Source: Fragilaria crotonensis (taxonomy: Eukaryota; Bacillariophyta; Fragilariophyceae; Fragilariales; Fragilariaceae). From it: DNA of 49,198 nucleotides. Made by a program: the position numbers and the translations under genes. The stretch spans positions 1 to 49,198 of the forward strand of contig JAKSYS010000482.1 in the NCBI GenBank assembly GCA_022925895.1, read 5' to 3'. Numbering within the stretch: the first letter of the stretch is position 1; each line of letters starts with the position of its first letter. Shown here in pieces: positions 10,855 through 19,589 of the stretch. The notes beneath the pieces are model-generated. The model searched no databases and was not told the origin of the DNA. It saw only the letters and a program-made list of their open reading frames with translations.

Positions 10855-13245
10855 CTAGATTGACGCGCTTGTTCTCAGGTCGGCAACGAACACTTTTCGA
10901 AACTCCTCAAACGACACGGTCCCTGTGTTAGTCAGGTCCATGATATTGAACAACTCTGCAATCTCATTGTCTGTGTATTCGGGATCCATATCTCGCATAA
11001 TCTTCGCGACGGACTCGCGTCCGAGAAACCCATTACCGTCCACACCGACAGCAAGGAAGGCTTCCATCGGATTGTTGTACGGGAACTCTTTTTTCAATCT
11101 GTGGACGATGGCCTTCTTCAAATCGCGTCGCAAGCATAATTCACGGAGTGATGCCTTTGCATCGAGATTCAAATCCATGAGTCGGCGGTACTCTCTTCCT
11201 GCCATGACTTGGCAAACACAGGAATCTGATTCACATCGGGCGGTACAGTTTCGCTTCAATCCTGTGATTACCGATTGCTCACCACAAATATTGCCTTTAC
11301 TGGCCGTGAAGACATGCTCACCTTCCACTGTGACCTTGACGTCACCGCTGTCAACAATGTAGAGAGTATCCCCATTCGCCCCCTGGCTGTATATCACGTC
11401 GCCTTTCTTGAAGGTTTGTATTGGATTATTCTGGAGAGTAAGGATCATCTTTGCTCTGTTTCTCCTTCGGATGCGATCCTTCTCCTTGACTGCAAGCATC
11501 AAGCCCAGTTCGGATGATTGCAGGTACTTTTGAAAGTATTCTCGACTTATTTCAATCACGTGGACTGGTGTCTTGCATCGAATCGTACCAGACCGAATAC
11601 TCTTTGGATGGAGCAATGCACCTTCACCAAAGAAATCGCCTTGGCTTCGTTCAGCTCTAGATCCATTTGAAGTCGTGACTTCAATCGTCCCCGAATTGAT
11701 AATGTACATGTGGTTTCCAATGTCGCCCTCATTGTAAACAATATGGTTCTTAGGGAAGAATTTGTGCTTCATGTTCTCAGCAAGCAGACTGCGAAATTCA
11801 GCCATTGATATTGATTCATCGTGGTCCGTATCATCATGTGTCTCTCCATCAGTATGGTGTAGCAGCGGCAAGAAACCGCCATTCTTGGCGTACATTGTTT
11901 TGAATGACTCATCAATTAACGATGTTTGTCGCCGAGTGTGGTTTTCGTTATCGCTCCAGTTCACGACATCCTGCAGAAAATTAGCTTGCAGCCTAGTCTT
12001 CATGGCGCGAATACGGCGCAATCGTTCGTCTGATCCAGTAATGGCGGCGGTAGGCGCAGTCGTTCCGTTGACCCATGGATGCTCCAACATTTCTTCAGCC
12101 GTCATCCTTTTGCTGGCGTCAGGTTCAATGAGTCGTTCCAGTAGTTCTTTCGCACTCGCTGACAAATGAGCCGTCATGGGTGAATCACGAATAGGTGGAG
12201 GCACGCCACTCTTGATGCGAGTTTCCAATTCCTCATCGGTTAGGTTTCCCGTGAGAACAAATGGATGTAGGCCCACGAGCATGATGTAGAGTATTACGCC
12301 AAGAGCCCACATATCCATCGGCGGTTCAAAGGGTTCCGATGCTTCCTTCTTATGAAAGGTTTCGGGTGGAGCGTATGCAGGAGTGAATGCCGTACTCTGG
12401 TTATCTCCGCCTGGTATCTGCGTGCAGCCAAAGTCAACTAATTTGACAATCGAATCTGACGCCTGTTCGGAGCTCAGCATGAGGTTTTCTGGTTTTAAAT
12501 CAGCGTGCACCACACCAATGCCATGGAGAAAGGCCAACGCGGATGCCACTTCCCGAACGAGTCTCGCGGCATCTGCTTCCGAGTAGGCTCCATTCTTGAT
12601 TAAATGATCAAACATCTCACCACCTGATATGTAATCCATGACAACGTGGAAGTAATCCTCGTCTTCAAAATAGGTATGAAGTGATACGATATGAGGATGT
12701 CCTCCGAATTGTAGTACATATTGCATAGCCCTCATTTCTCTTTGAAAGGAGTCCCGATCTGTGTAGGATCGGCTTATGCTCTTGACAGCCACCTGTTCCC
12801 CCGTCTTCTTGTCGACGGCCAGTTGTACCTTGGCATACGCACCCTCGCCCAATCGTTTGCTGGAAAGTGTAAAGTGAGTCTGAAGCATGTTTTCTTCATC
12901 CGTATTTTCACCGTCATTGTGAATACCTCGTTCGCAAGACGAGGCCATGGATAACAACGAAAATGATGGAAAGTGCATTTGGAACCTGGACAATGCGGAC
13001 GCAGTAGCCGTAGTCATTTCATCACGACGTTTTTGCTGTTTCAGAGCAGCATTACAGTTGATCCGCTGCCGTAATGACAGCAGTTTTTCCCCATCTGTGT
13101 CGATGCCATCATTAGCGGAATCGTTGTCGATCCACCAACACAAGAGCGCTGCGGCAGTAGCAGCTGCTGCTGACGCTGTCCAAGGAATTGCCGCAAGAGG
13201 ATCGTGATACATCCGATTCCTTCGTGGAATCAAATGTCGATACAT
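10855..13245 (-). CDS. Ca2+/cyclic-nucleotide-type Ser/Thr protein kinase with EF-hands, 796 aa
   Basis: It phosphorylates Ser/Thr in proteins and is built to sense second messengers. Residues 18-39 are hydrophobic (possible membrane anchor). The kinase domain spans about 126-391: glycine loop GEGAYAKV 133-140, Lys154 in VAVK, HADLKPEN 247-254, DFG 271-273 and APPE 292-295. The usual HRD arginine is Ala248, so it is a non-RD kinase. A canonical EF-hand loop DTDHDESISMAE lies at 473-484. Two cyclic-nucleotide-binding domains follow, about 495-580 (phosphate cassette FGEGALL...RSGT, Arg551) and about 608-692 (CGEQSVI...RNCT, Arg665). A C-terminal EF-hand pair lies at about 725-785, of which the second loop (DLTNTGTVSFEE) is canonical and the first lacks the leading Asp. 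The order resembles CDPK/PKG hybrids of protists. A single exon is predicted, with ATG at 13245. Confidence 0.88.
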   Translation of the reverse strand: MYRHLIPRRNRMYHDPLAAIPWTASAAAATAAALLCWWIDNDSANDGIDTDGEKLLSLRQRINCNAALKQQKRRDEMTTATASALSRFQMHFPSFSLLSMASSCERGIHNDGENTDEENMLQTHFTLSSKRLGEGAYAKVQLAVDKKTGEQVAVKSISRSYTDRDSFQREMRAMQYVLQFGGHPHIVSLHTYFEDEDYFHVVMDYISGGEMFDHLIKNGAYSEADAARLVREVASALAFLHGIGVVHADLKPENLMLSSEQASDSIVKLVDFGCTQIPGGDNQSTAFTPAYAPPETFHKKEASEPFEPPMDMWALGVILYIMLVGLHPFVLTGNLTDEELETRIKSGVPPPIRDSPMTAHLSASAKELLERLIEPDASKRMTAEEMLEHPWVNGTTAPTAAITGSDERLRRIRAMKTRLQANFLQDVVNWSDNENHTRRQTSLIDESFKTMYAKNGGFLPLLHHTDGETHDDTDHDESISMAEFRSLLAENMKHKFFPKNHIVYNEGDIGNHMYIINSGTIEVTTSNGSRAERSQGDFFGEGALLHPKSIRSGTIRCKTPVHVIEISREYFQKYLQSSELGLMLAVKEKDRIRRRNRAKMILTLQNNPIQTFKKGDVIYSQGANGDTLYIVDSGDVKVTVEGEHVFTASKGNICGEQSVITGLKRNCTARCESDSCVCQVMAGREYRRLMDLNLDAKASLRELCLRRDLKKAIVHRLKKEFPYNNPMEAFLAVGVDGNGFLGRESVAKIMRDMDPEYTDNEIAELFNIMDLTNTGTVSFEEFRKVFVADLRTSASI

Positions 13246-14019
13246 TGTATATTGTATCGAGCGCAGTGATGTGAGGTGTGAGGCGTGTGTCGTATATTCA
13301 GTATAATAGATAATAGGCGATCGGCGCCAATGGGTTCGTTCCTTTCTTGTCTTTTTGGACGACTATGAGCGTACCAATACTAGAGTTGGAGCACACCTGG
13401 CACTGAAGTAATCCGCGCGTGTTCGATGAAATCTAGCGTATAGCTTTAGCGTCACAATGAAGATGAAGTAATTAGGAATCCAAGCCGAGCAATCCAGCAC
13501 GTAGCGTCGAGCCTGAGAAGATTCACCCAGTACGATAGGACGATACGACGATTATGAATGCAAGGTGAAAGTTGACTGACACCACCACAACACCAAAGGC
13601 AAACAAAAGAACAAATATGAATTGGTTCTTGTTGCAAATGTGCTCTTCTGCGTGGGCTCAGTGTTCTTACGGATTGTGCAATGTGGACGACAATCAGGAG
13701 AACGGATCGATGTCGTTATTTTTTATGCTCATACCGATTTGTTGGATGTCCTGTTGACTCGTCGGTTTTGTGCGGTGATGAGTCGTCTGGTCCTAGTAGA
13801 GAGTTCTACGAGGAATGCTCGTAGTGGTGCAAAGCATGTCATCCCTCGTATGCATACTTGCAACTTGCATACAAGTCGTACAGTAGATAGGAGGGTTTCT
13901 TTGTGATTCGTGGATGGGCAGGTGGTGACATCGCACATTCCTCAATGCGTGGTCTGTCGTCGGCCGTATCATCATAGTTTGCGCTGCTTGTATGTCATAC
14001 GCTTGTGCTGTGCAGGATC
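13246..14019. other. Intergenic, no gene seen
   Basis: This is the upstream flank of the kinase gene, which is transcribed leftward from 13245. Small frames on both strands have no family resemblance. No TATA box or other promoter motif stands out. Confidence 0.5.
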
Positions 14020-14047
14020 CGATTAGAATGCAAGGAAATGACGTCAA
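14020..14047 (+). repeat. Left 28-bp inverted motif (contains TGACGTCA)
   Basis: It matches the complement of 16511-16538 exactly and the copy at 44134-44161 exactly. The palindrome TGACGTCA, a bZIP/CRE-type site, is at 14039-14046. Confidence 0.85.
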
Positions 14048-14302
14048 CATTATCGTCACAGTAATGAAGCTGCGTGGGACCTTCACGTAGAGCACAAGTG
14101 ACACGCGTAGGCCGAAGAAAACACGGAATCTTCGTTTCTCATTTTTTTCATGGGTTTTCCAATACGCCGGCCCAGCCTCTTCCACGCCAGCCCGTTAATG
14201 TTTGAATGTTGTTATGCGTGGAACAGCATACTTGAAACGACTCTCCGTTAGTACCGAATGATTTCCATTGCCATGTGTTATGTTTGCATATGATATTAGC
14301 CC

Positions 14303-14655
14303 TGTGCCGCCACTCTTATACGACGGCGGCATTTGCGGATTTTTTTCTACCAGTAATGCCGCCACTCGTACAACAGGGCGGCATTTGCGGATTATTTTCT
14401 ACCAGTAATGCCGCCACCACTCGTACAACATGGCAGCATTTGCGGATTTTTTTCTACCAGTAATGCCGCCACTCGTACAACAGGGCGGCATTTGCGGATT
14501 TTTTTCTACCAGTAATGCCGCCACTCGTACAACAGGGCGGCATTTGCGGATTATTTTCTACCAGTAATGCCGCCACTCGTACAACAGGGCGGCATTTGCG
14601 GATTATTTTCTACCAGTAATGCCGCCACTAGTCGTAAACGGCGGCGGCATTTGTG
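14303..14655 (+). repeat. Hairpin-forming 52-bp tandem repeats, array 1a (7 units)
   Basis: Units begin at about 14303, 14355, 14407, 14462, 14514, 14566 and 14618, a 52-bp period with one 55-bp unit. Each unit is AATGCCGCC, a roughly 13-base loop (usually ACTCGTACAACAG), GGCGGCATT, then a linker TGCGGATTATTTTCTACCAGT. The two arms pair perfectly over 9 bp in most units, so every unit can form a stem-loop as RNA or cruciform DNA. Loops vary more than stems. There is no reading frame across the array. Confidence 0.9.
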
Positions 14656-14738
14656 AATAACTATGATAATTCATCACACCTCGATCCATTTCAAGCAATG
14701 TGGTATGAACTACAATACTAATCAGTGTCTCTACCAGT

Positions 14739-14965
14739 AATGCCACCACTCGTACCCGACGGCTCATCTTGTGGATTATTTTCTACCAGTATTAATGCCG
14801 CCACTTGTATACAATGGCGGCATTTGTGGATTTTTTTCTACCAGTAATGCCGCCACTTGTATGCTGTGGCGGCATTTCCGGATTATTTTCTACCAGTAAT
14901 GCCGCCGCCTTCACAAATGGCGGCATTTGCGGATTATTTTCTACCAGTAATGCCGCCAATTGTTC
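14739..14965 (+). repeat. Hairpin-forming 52-bp repeats, array 1b (5 units)
   Basis: After about 80 bp of unrelated sequence the same repeat resumes with units at 14739, 14794, 14846, 14898 and 14948. Loops here differ (ACTTGTATACAAT, ACTTGTATGCTGT, GCCTTCACAAAT). The unit at 14739 has a broken right arm and the last unit is incomplete. Confidence 0.88.
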
Positions 14966-15005
14966 GGAGACATTATATATCTTAGTTTCATCAACAAGAA
15001 AGAGC

Positions 15006-15079
15006 AGCAATGCCTAGGTTAGTAGGTTACAAACTTGTTTTTTGAAACAAGGTCCGGGGTTCGATCCCCGAAAAATGCT
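15006..15079 (+). ncRNA. tRNA-like sequence with Pol III A- and B-box-like motifs
   Basis: The 74-base stretch contains a perfect B-box (GGTTCGATCC at about 15058) within a CGGGG/CCCCG stem. It also has an A-box-like TAGGTTAGTAGG at 15014-15025, one mismatch from TRGYNNARNNGG, and between them an anticodon-like stem CTTGT/ACAAG. The anticodon loop is one base too long and the D and acceptor stems pair poorly. It is therefore not a convincing functional tRNA and no anticodon is assigned. It may be a decayed tRNA or a SINE-like head. It lies between the two inverted hairpin arrays, and a T5 run at about 15288 could end a Pol III transcript. Confidence 0.35.
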
Positions 15080-15269
15080 AAAACCTATTTCTTGTGATAA
15101 TCAAAATTCGGAAACTATCGTGATGCGTAGTACAGTTGTGAAAAGGACACCGCTAGCTGTGACATTGTTCATGGTAGCAGCAGATCCGAGATCAACAGGG
15201 AAACCATCATGAGAAGGAGTACAGTTGTGAAGAAGCAAGAACAAGGCTGCTGTCTATGACGTTGCCATC

Positions 15270-15590
15270 ATTACTGGTAGCACACATTTTTGCAAATGCC
15301 GCCATTTTGGCGCAGTCAGCGGCATTACTGGTAGCGTATTATTCCCAAATGCTGCCATTTTCAAAGTTGGCAGCATTACTGGTAGCATTTCATTTGCAAT
15401 TGCCGCTGTTTGAAAAGTCGGTGGCATTACTGGTAGAAAATAATCCGGAAATGCCGCCTTCGTGAAGGAGCGGCGGCATTACTGGTAGAAAATAATCCGG
15501 AAATGCCGCCACAGCATACAAGTGGCGGCATTACTGGTAGAAAATTATTCGGAAATGCCGCCATTTACAAAGTTGGCGACATTACTGAAA
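15270..15590 (-). repeat. Hairpin-forming 52-bp repeats, array 2, opposite orientation (6 units)
   Basis: This is the same repeat on the opposite strand, with ATTACTGGTAG starts at 15270, 15324, 15375, 15426, 15478 and 15530. The unit at about 15501-15530 has the loop ACAGCATACAAGT, the exact complement of the loop of the unit at 14846, and its neighbours also resemble the complements of neighbouring units in array 1b. The two arrays therefore form a large inverted repeat, with its centre near 15200. Confidence 0.88.
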
Positions 15591-15977
15591 GCAATGCTGT
15601 TTGTCTACGTGAATGCAACAATGATTAAAATTTAGGCCTCTCCCTTGCTTATTCTTAAACGCTACTTCACTACTCCACTGGCTGATTTCTAGAAAGACCG
15701 CTGTGACACCGACAAAGAGATGGCTTCATCTTGCACTTTGTTACAAACTTTGCCACTCCCTACATAGCTTCTGTACGTTGCTCGACCTGTGGCCTGCACC
15801 ATTGCAGCATTGCCTTGCACTTTGGATGTCCTGATTGTCCCACCTTTTCTACAGCAACTACATACTCCTTTCAAAGCAACCGCTCTGATGGAATTATGTT
15901 ATTTGCCATCAGAACACCAGAGTTACGGTACTTCTATAGCATCCTCAACAAAAATATTAGCAAAAGTAAATAAGGAC

Positions 15978-16270
15978 CATGTTGCGTAGCAGTACATCTT
16001 TTGAAGCTACGCATTCTTCTGGATCCTAAGAAAGGCAGGACAATGAATGGCGAGAGTGTCGTGTCAGCATCACAGATTACAGTAAAGCGACAGGGATTGA
16101 AGCGACAAAAACATGTTGCATAGCAGTAAATTTCACTTACAGTTCGTGCTCTTCTTTTGAATCTACCCATTCTTCTGGATCACAATGGCAGGACAATGAA
16201 TGGAGAGAGTTGTGTCATGTCAGCATCACAGATTATGGCAAAGCAACAGGGATTGAAGCAACAAAAACAA
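15978..16270. repeat. Direct tandem duplication, period 134 bp
   Basis: Copy 1 starts CATGTTGCGTAGCAGTA at 15978 and copy 2 CATGTTGCATAGCAGTA at 16112. Both contain CATTCTTCTGGATC, GGCAGGACAATGAATGG, GTCAGCATCACAGATTA and CAACAGGGATTGAAGC-like blocks with small indels. No coding potential is seen. Confidence 0.85.
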
Positions 16271-16510
16271 ACGAACCATGGTATTGACCATGAAATGGTA
16301 AAATTATGGTGTATACGGACGGAAATTGTGGGCATTGCAATGATATCATCACATCAATGCAGGAAGAATTTTATTTCTGTTCAAACTAATGTCGGGCACA
16401 TTTATGCTCTTTATCTACAATGAAGTTTTGAATACAAGCGTCTTGAAAAATTGCTCCAGGTGAAGTGAGAAAATCAAGATTCCAAAAACTCAAATTCTGC
16501 GACAAAAATG

Positions 16511-16538
16511 TTGACGTCATTTCCTTGCATTCTAATCG
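16511..16538 (-). repeat. Right 28-bp inverted motif (contains TGACGTCA)
   Basis: This is the perfect inverted partner of 14020-14047. TGACGTCA lies at 16512-16519. Confidence 0.85.
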
Positions 16539-17187
16539 CTTCCACATTTGACATGTCATGCTATGATATACTACAGTATTCAGCATACTGCATGAATAGC
16601 CTACCCTTGACATGGTGTCGTATGATAACGTCCGCCTGTGAAATACTGGTTCTACAGTATTGTACTGCTACGAGCTACTAGTAGTATAATGCGCCTCTGA
16701 TGGTGCCTTCCAAGTGGAATCGTACAAGTAGTGGCATCGCAGGCGATGGTTGGCAGTATGATACAAGTTCGTACAAGTACTGTACGAACCCGGTATGATA
16801 CTCGTATTTGGGCTATAGGCAGAAGGCCCAGGCGACCTTTTCTTGGGAGATGGCTTTGGCTGGACAGTACTACAGTAAAGTACGGTACAGTACAGGACTT
16901 CAAGTCTACGTGTCCGTACTGAGTACTGCGTACTTCATACTCGCTTGCAGCGTGTACCCTCAGAGTATGCATAATTGTCTACTCGAGTATAGTCTTTGAG
17001 TACCATTCCTACTTACCAGGTACTACTACTGGCGCATAAGTATTCCAGTACAGTACTTTTATGCCTCAGCCACCCACCACCCACCACCCACCGCAAACAT
17101 GAAAATTGTGAAGAAATCATCTCGATGGCTAACCATTAGCTCAATCAAAATCACCTACCGTCATCAACAACTCACAACGGTATCGAC
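16539..17187. other. GTAC-dense intergenic region upstream of DUS3
   Basis: I count 17 GTAC tetranucleotides between 16661 and 17060, against 1-2 expected by chance. Many are in AGTACT or overlapping palindromic clusters. At about 17066-17094 there is a CCACCCACCACCCACC simple repeat, about 95 bp before the DUS3 start codon. No gene is seen. Confidence 0.7.
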
Positions 17188-19191
17188 ATGGAGAACTCCG
17201 TGACAGTTGAAATCGCTGCTGTTGAATGCAAACAAGGCGATGCTGATGCTCAAGATAATGGTCATCCTCATGATATCCAAGTAACAATCAAGAGTGGATC
17301 CTCAACGGGAGCTTCTGCTACCGCTGACAGTGACAGTAACACACAAAACGTCTCTGAAACAGTCACTCGAAGTACAGATCCAGAGCCTGTTCCAAACAAC
17401 GATCGTTCGAAGAATCATCATAGTGATCAATATGAATTGAAAGTCCGTAAGGAATACATCGTCAATGAACGTCCCAAGTGTCTCGATCCTCTTCCTGGTA
17501 CACAACCTGCAACAATTAGTCCTACTGCCGACACTGATGGACTGCACAATGATACTGAAAGGAGTGATTCAGCTGCAGGACAGAAAAAACAGGACAAGAA
17601 TAAGGATAAAAAGGGCATGAACAAGAAACGTCCAAGAGATAAGCGAGCACCAGACAATGAGAAATTGTGCCTTTTTGTCGTTCGAGGCGAACCATGTCCA
17701 CACAACACAACTTGCAAATTCAGTCATGATGTTGATGAATACATTCGAACCAAACCGCAGGACTTGACCAACATTCAAGGCGGATGTCCATCCTTTCGCA
17801 TTCAAGGATTCTGTCGGTATGGCATATGTTGCCGTCTTGCAGGCACTCACACTACCAAGGCAGGAACGAATATCAACGCTACCAACACTAGCATCAATAC
17901 CGACGACAACGATGAGAGCAAAACTACATTAAACGTTTTGGATCGCCAAGTCTTGACACAATTACGCAAGAATCAATTCCCATTCGTATGCCCACGAAAT
18001 CCCTTTCAAGGCAAACAAATGCCGGAAGCCGCACGCAAGATCTTTTCTGCCCCTCTCCCAAAAGATGACAATGACAACAGCCCACGACAACACAAGAAGA
18101 CGATTGATTTCAGTGGCAAGGTGTACATTGCACCCCCCTCACGACCGTAGGAAACTTGCCCTTTCGTCGTATCATGAAACACTTTGGTGCAGATATCACA
18201 TGCGGTGAAATGGCAGTTGCGACATGTCTCCTCGAGGGCAAGCATACCGAGTGGTCTCTCGTCAAGCGACACGTTTCAGAAGATGTCTTTGGCGTCCAAC
18301 TTGCCGCTGGCCATCCAGATCAATTCGTTCGAGCTGCCGAAATACTCAATCAGCATGTTCAAATGGACTTTGTGGATTTGAATCTCGGCTGTCCCCTCGA
18401 TATTCTCTGCAACAAGGGCGCCGGGGCGCACTTGATGTTGCGCGAAAAGCGTCTCAAGGATTCTCTCATTGGCATTTGCAACACCCTTAATGTTCCCGTC
18501 ACCATCAAGATGCGCACAGGATGGGATGGGGCTAAACCAATCGCACACAAACTCGTCCCACACATTCAAAGTTGGGGAGTGGACGGACTAGCCGCCATTT
18601 TCATCCATGGCAGATCCAGATTGCAGCGGTATTCCAAAAGATGCTGATTGGGACTACATCTCCCAAGTTGCCAAGAGCCAATCGGACGATTTTCGTAAGA
18701 TACCAATCATTGGTAATGGAGATATATTTTCATACACTGATTATGAAGAAAAGATTGCCAGAGAAGGAGTGCAAGCGACTGCCATGTTGGCACGTGGGGC
18801 CTTGATCAAGCCGTGGTTGTCTACGGAGATTAAGGAACGCCGCCATTGGGATATATCCGCGACGGAACGCATGGACATTCTCAAAGACTTTGTGCGCTTT
18901 GGCTTGGAACACTGGGGTTCCGATCAACAGGGAGTCAACACAACACGACGATTCTTACTTGAGTGGTTGAGCTTTCTCTGCCGTTATGTTCCCGTGGCCT
19001 TGTTGGAACGAGTTCCCCAGGCCATGAATCAGAGACCACCCACGCATATGGTGGGCCGTTCTGATTTGGAAACGCTTTTCATGTCAACGTGTTCGTATGA
19101 TTGGTTGAAGATCTCCGAAATGCTGTTGGGACCTGTTCCGGTTGACTTTGAATTCGAGCCAAAGCATAAGGCGAGTGCATATCCTAAATAA
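17188..19191 (+). CDS. DUS3: tRNA-dihydrouridine(47) synthase [NAD(P)+]-like, two frame breaks
   Basis: An FMN enzyme that reduces uridine (position 47 in characterised Dus3 proteins) of tRNA to dihydrouridine. The N-terminal 150 residues are disordered and charged. Two CCCH zinc fingers follow: C-x8-C-x5-C-x3-H (CLFVVRGEPC...CKFSH) and CPSFRIQGFC...CRLAGTH. The Dus barrel contains TTVGNLPFRRIMKHFGAD, the catalytic-loop motif NLGCPLD, KMRTGW, HGRSRLQRY, GNGDI and ARGALIKPW, and the C-terminal HWG...RRFLLEWLSFL...KHKASAY characteristic of Dus3. The order and length (about 667 aa) match the family. The frame breaks in a six-C run at 18133-18138 (one C short, or two too many) and in an AAAA run at 18636-18639 (one A extra). 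Everything between is well conserved, so sequence error is more likely than loss. ATG at 17188. Confidence 0.92.
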
Positions 19192-19589
19192 TAAAGCGAA
19201 CATAGGTCAAGAACGTGTGACTTTATGAAAGACAACACCGGAATTCGTGCAATTCGATGAATCATCACTGGCTCGAGCTCTGGTGCAAAAACGAATGGCT
19301 GCAAAACACGGCATGCGACGTTCGGCCTCTTTCGACGAGCAAGGTACATGTAATTGATTTGGAAAACAAGACAAATGGCGCGAGAGTGATGCAACAAAAT
19401 GAGGGGCTGACATAATGTATGACGACCATGAAGTTTATTGAATGCTGGAGACCTACTGATGAAAAGCAACGTGCTTCAGATACGGTAGTGAACTTCCCTG
19501 GCTACCCTACCCTGCGAAATCGGATGTTGCATTAACGTGATCTGAAGAACTACTGCAGTGCTAATGATGCTTCATCTTCGTACTACTAG
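19192..19589. other. Intergenic between converging genes, nothing seen
   Basis: This is the shared 3' flank of DUS3 (plus) and the membrane-protein gene (minus). No repeats, RNA genes or convincing frames. Confidence 0.5.

Larger units (their letters stand above)
14020..16538. mobile_element. Candidate non-autonomous element bounded by 28-bp inverted motifs (2,519 bp)
   Basis: The segment 14020-14047, starting CGATTAGAATGCAAGGAAAT, reappears perfectly inverted at 16511-16538. Similarity continues about 15 bp further inward (CATTATCGTCACAG against CATTTTTGTCGCAG). The same motif pair bounds a 155-bp segment at 44134-44288, so this is a dispersed family. No long frame or transposase is inside. 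The interior holds two oppositely oriented hairpin-repeat arrays, a tRNA-like sequence and a 134-bp tandem duplication. No target duplication is visible right at the 28-bp motif. Both left copies are preceded by GGATC and both right copies are followed by a CTTCC-CATTT-like stretch, so the true boundary may lie slightly outside. The superfamily is unknown. Confidence 0.55.

Noticed and set aside
15006-15079. Functional tRNA gene
   Set aside because: Only the T arm and a slightly oversized anticodon arm fold. D and acceptor stems do not pair, so it is listed only as tRNA-like.
14303-15590. CRISPR array (about 39-bp palindromic-ended repeats with 12-16 bp spacers)
   Set aside because: Spacers are too short and mostly identical, the arrays are inverted and lie in a eukaryotic repeat element, and there are no cas genes.
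15731-15973. Small Cys-rich protein on plus
   Set aside because: 80 codons within repeat DNA with no recognisable motif spacing and no sign of a real start.
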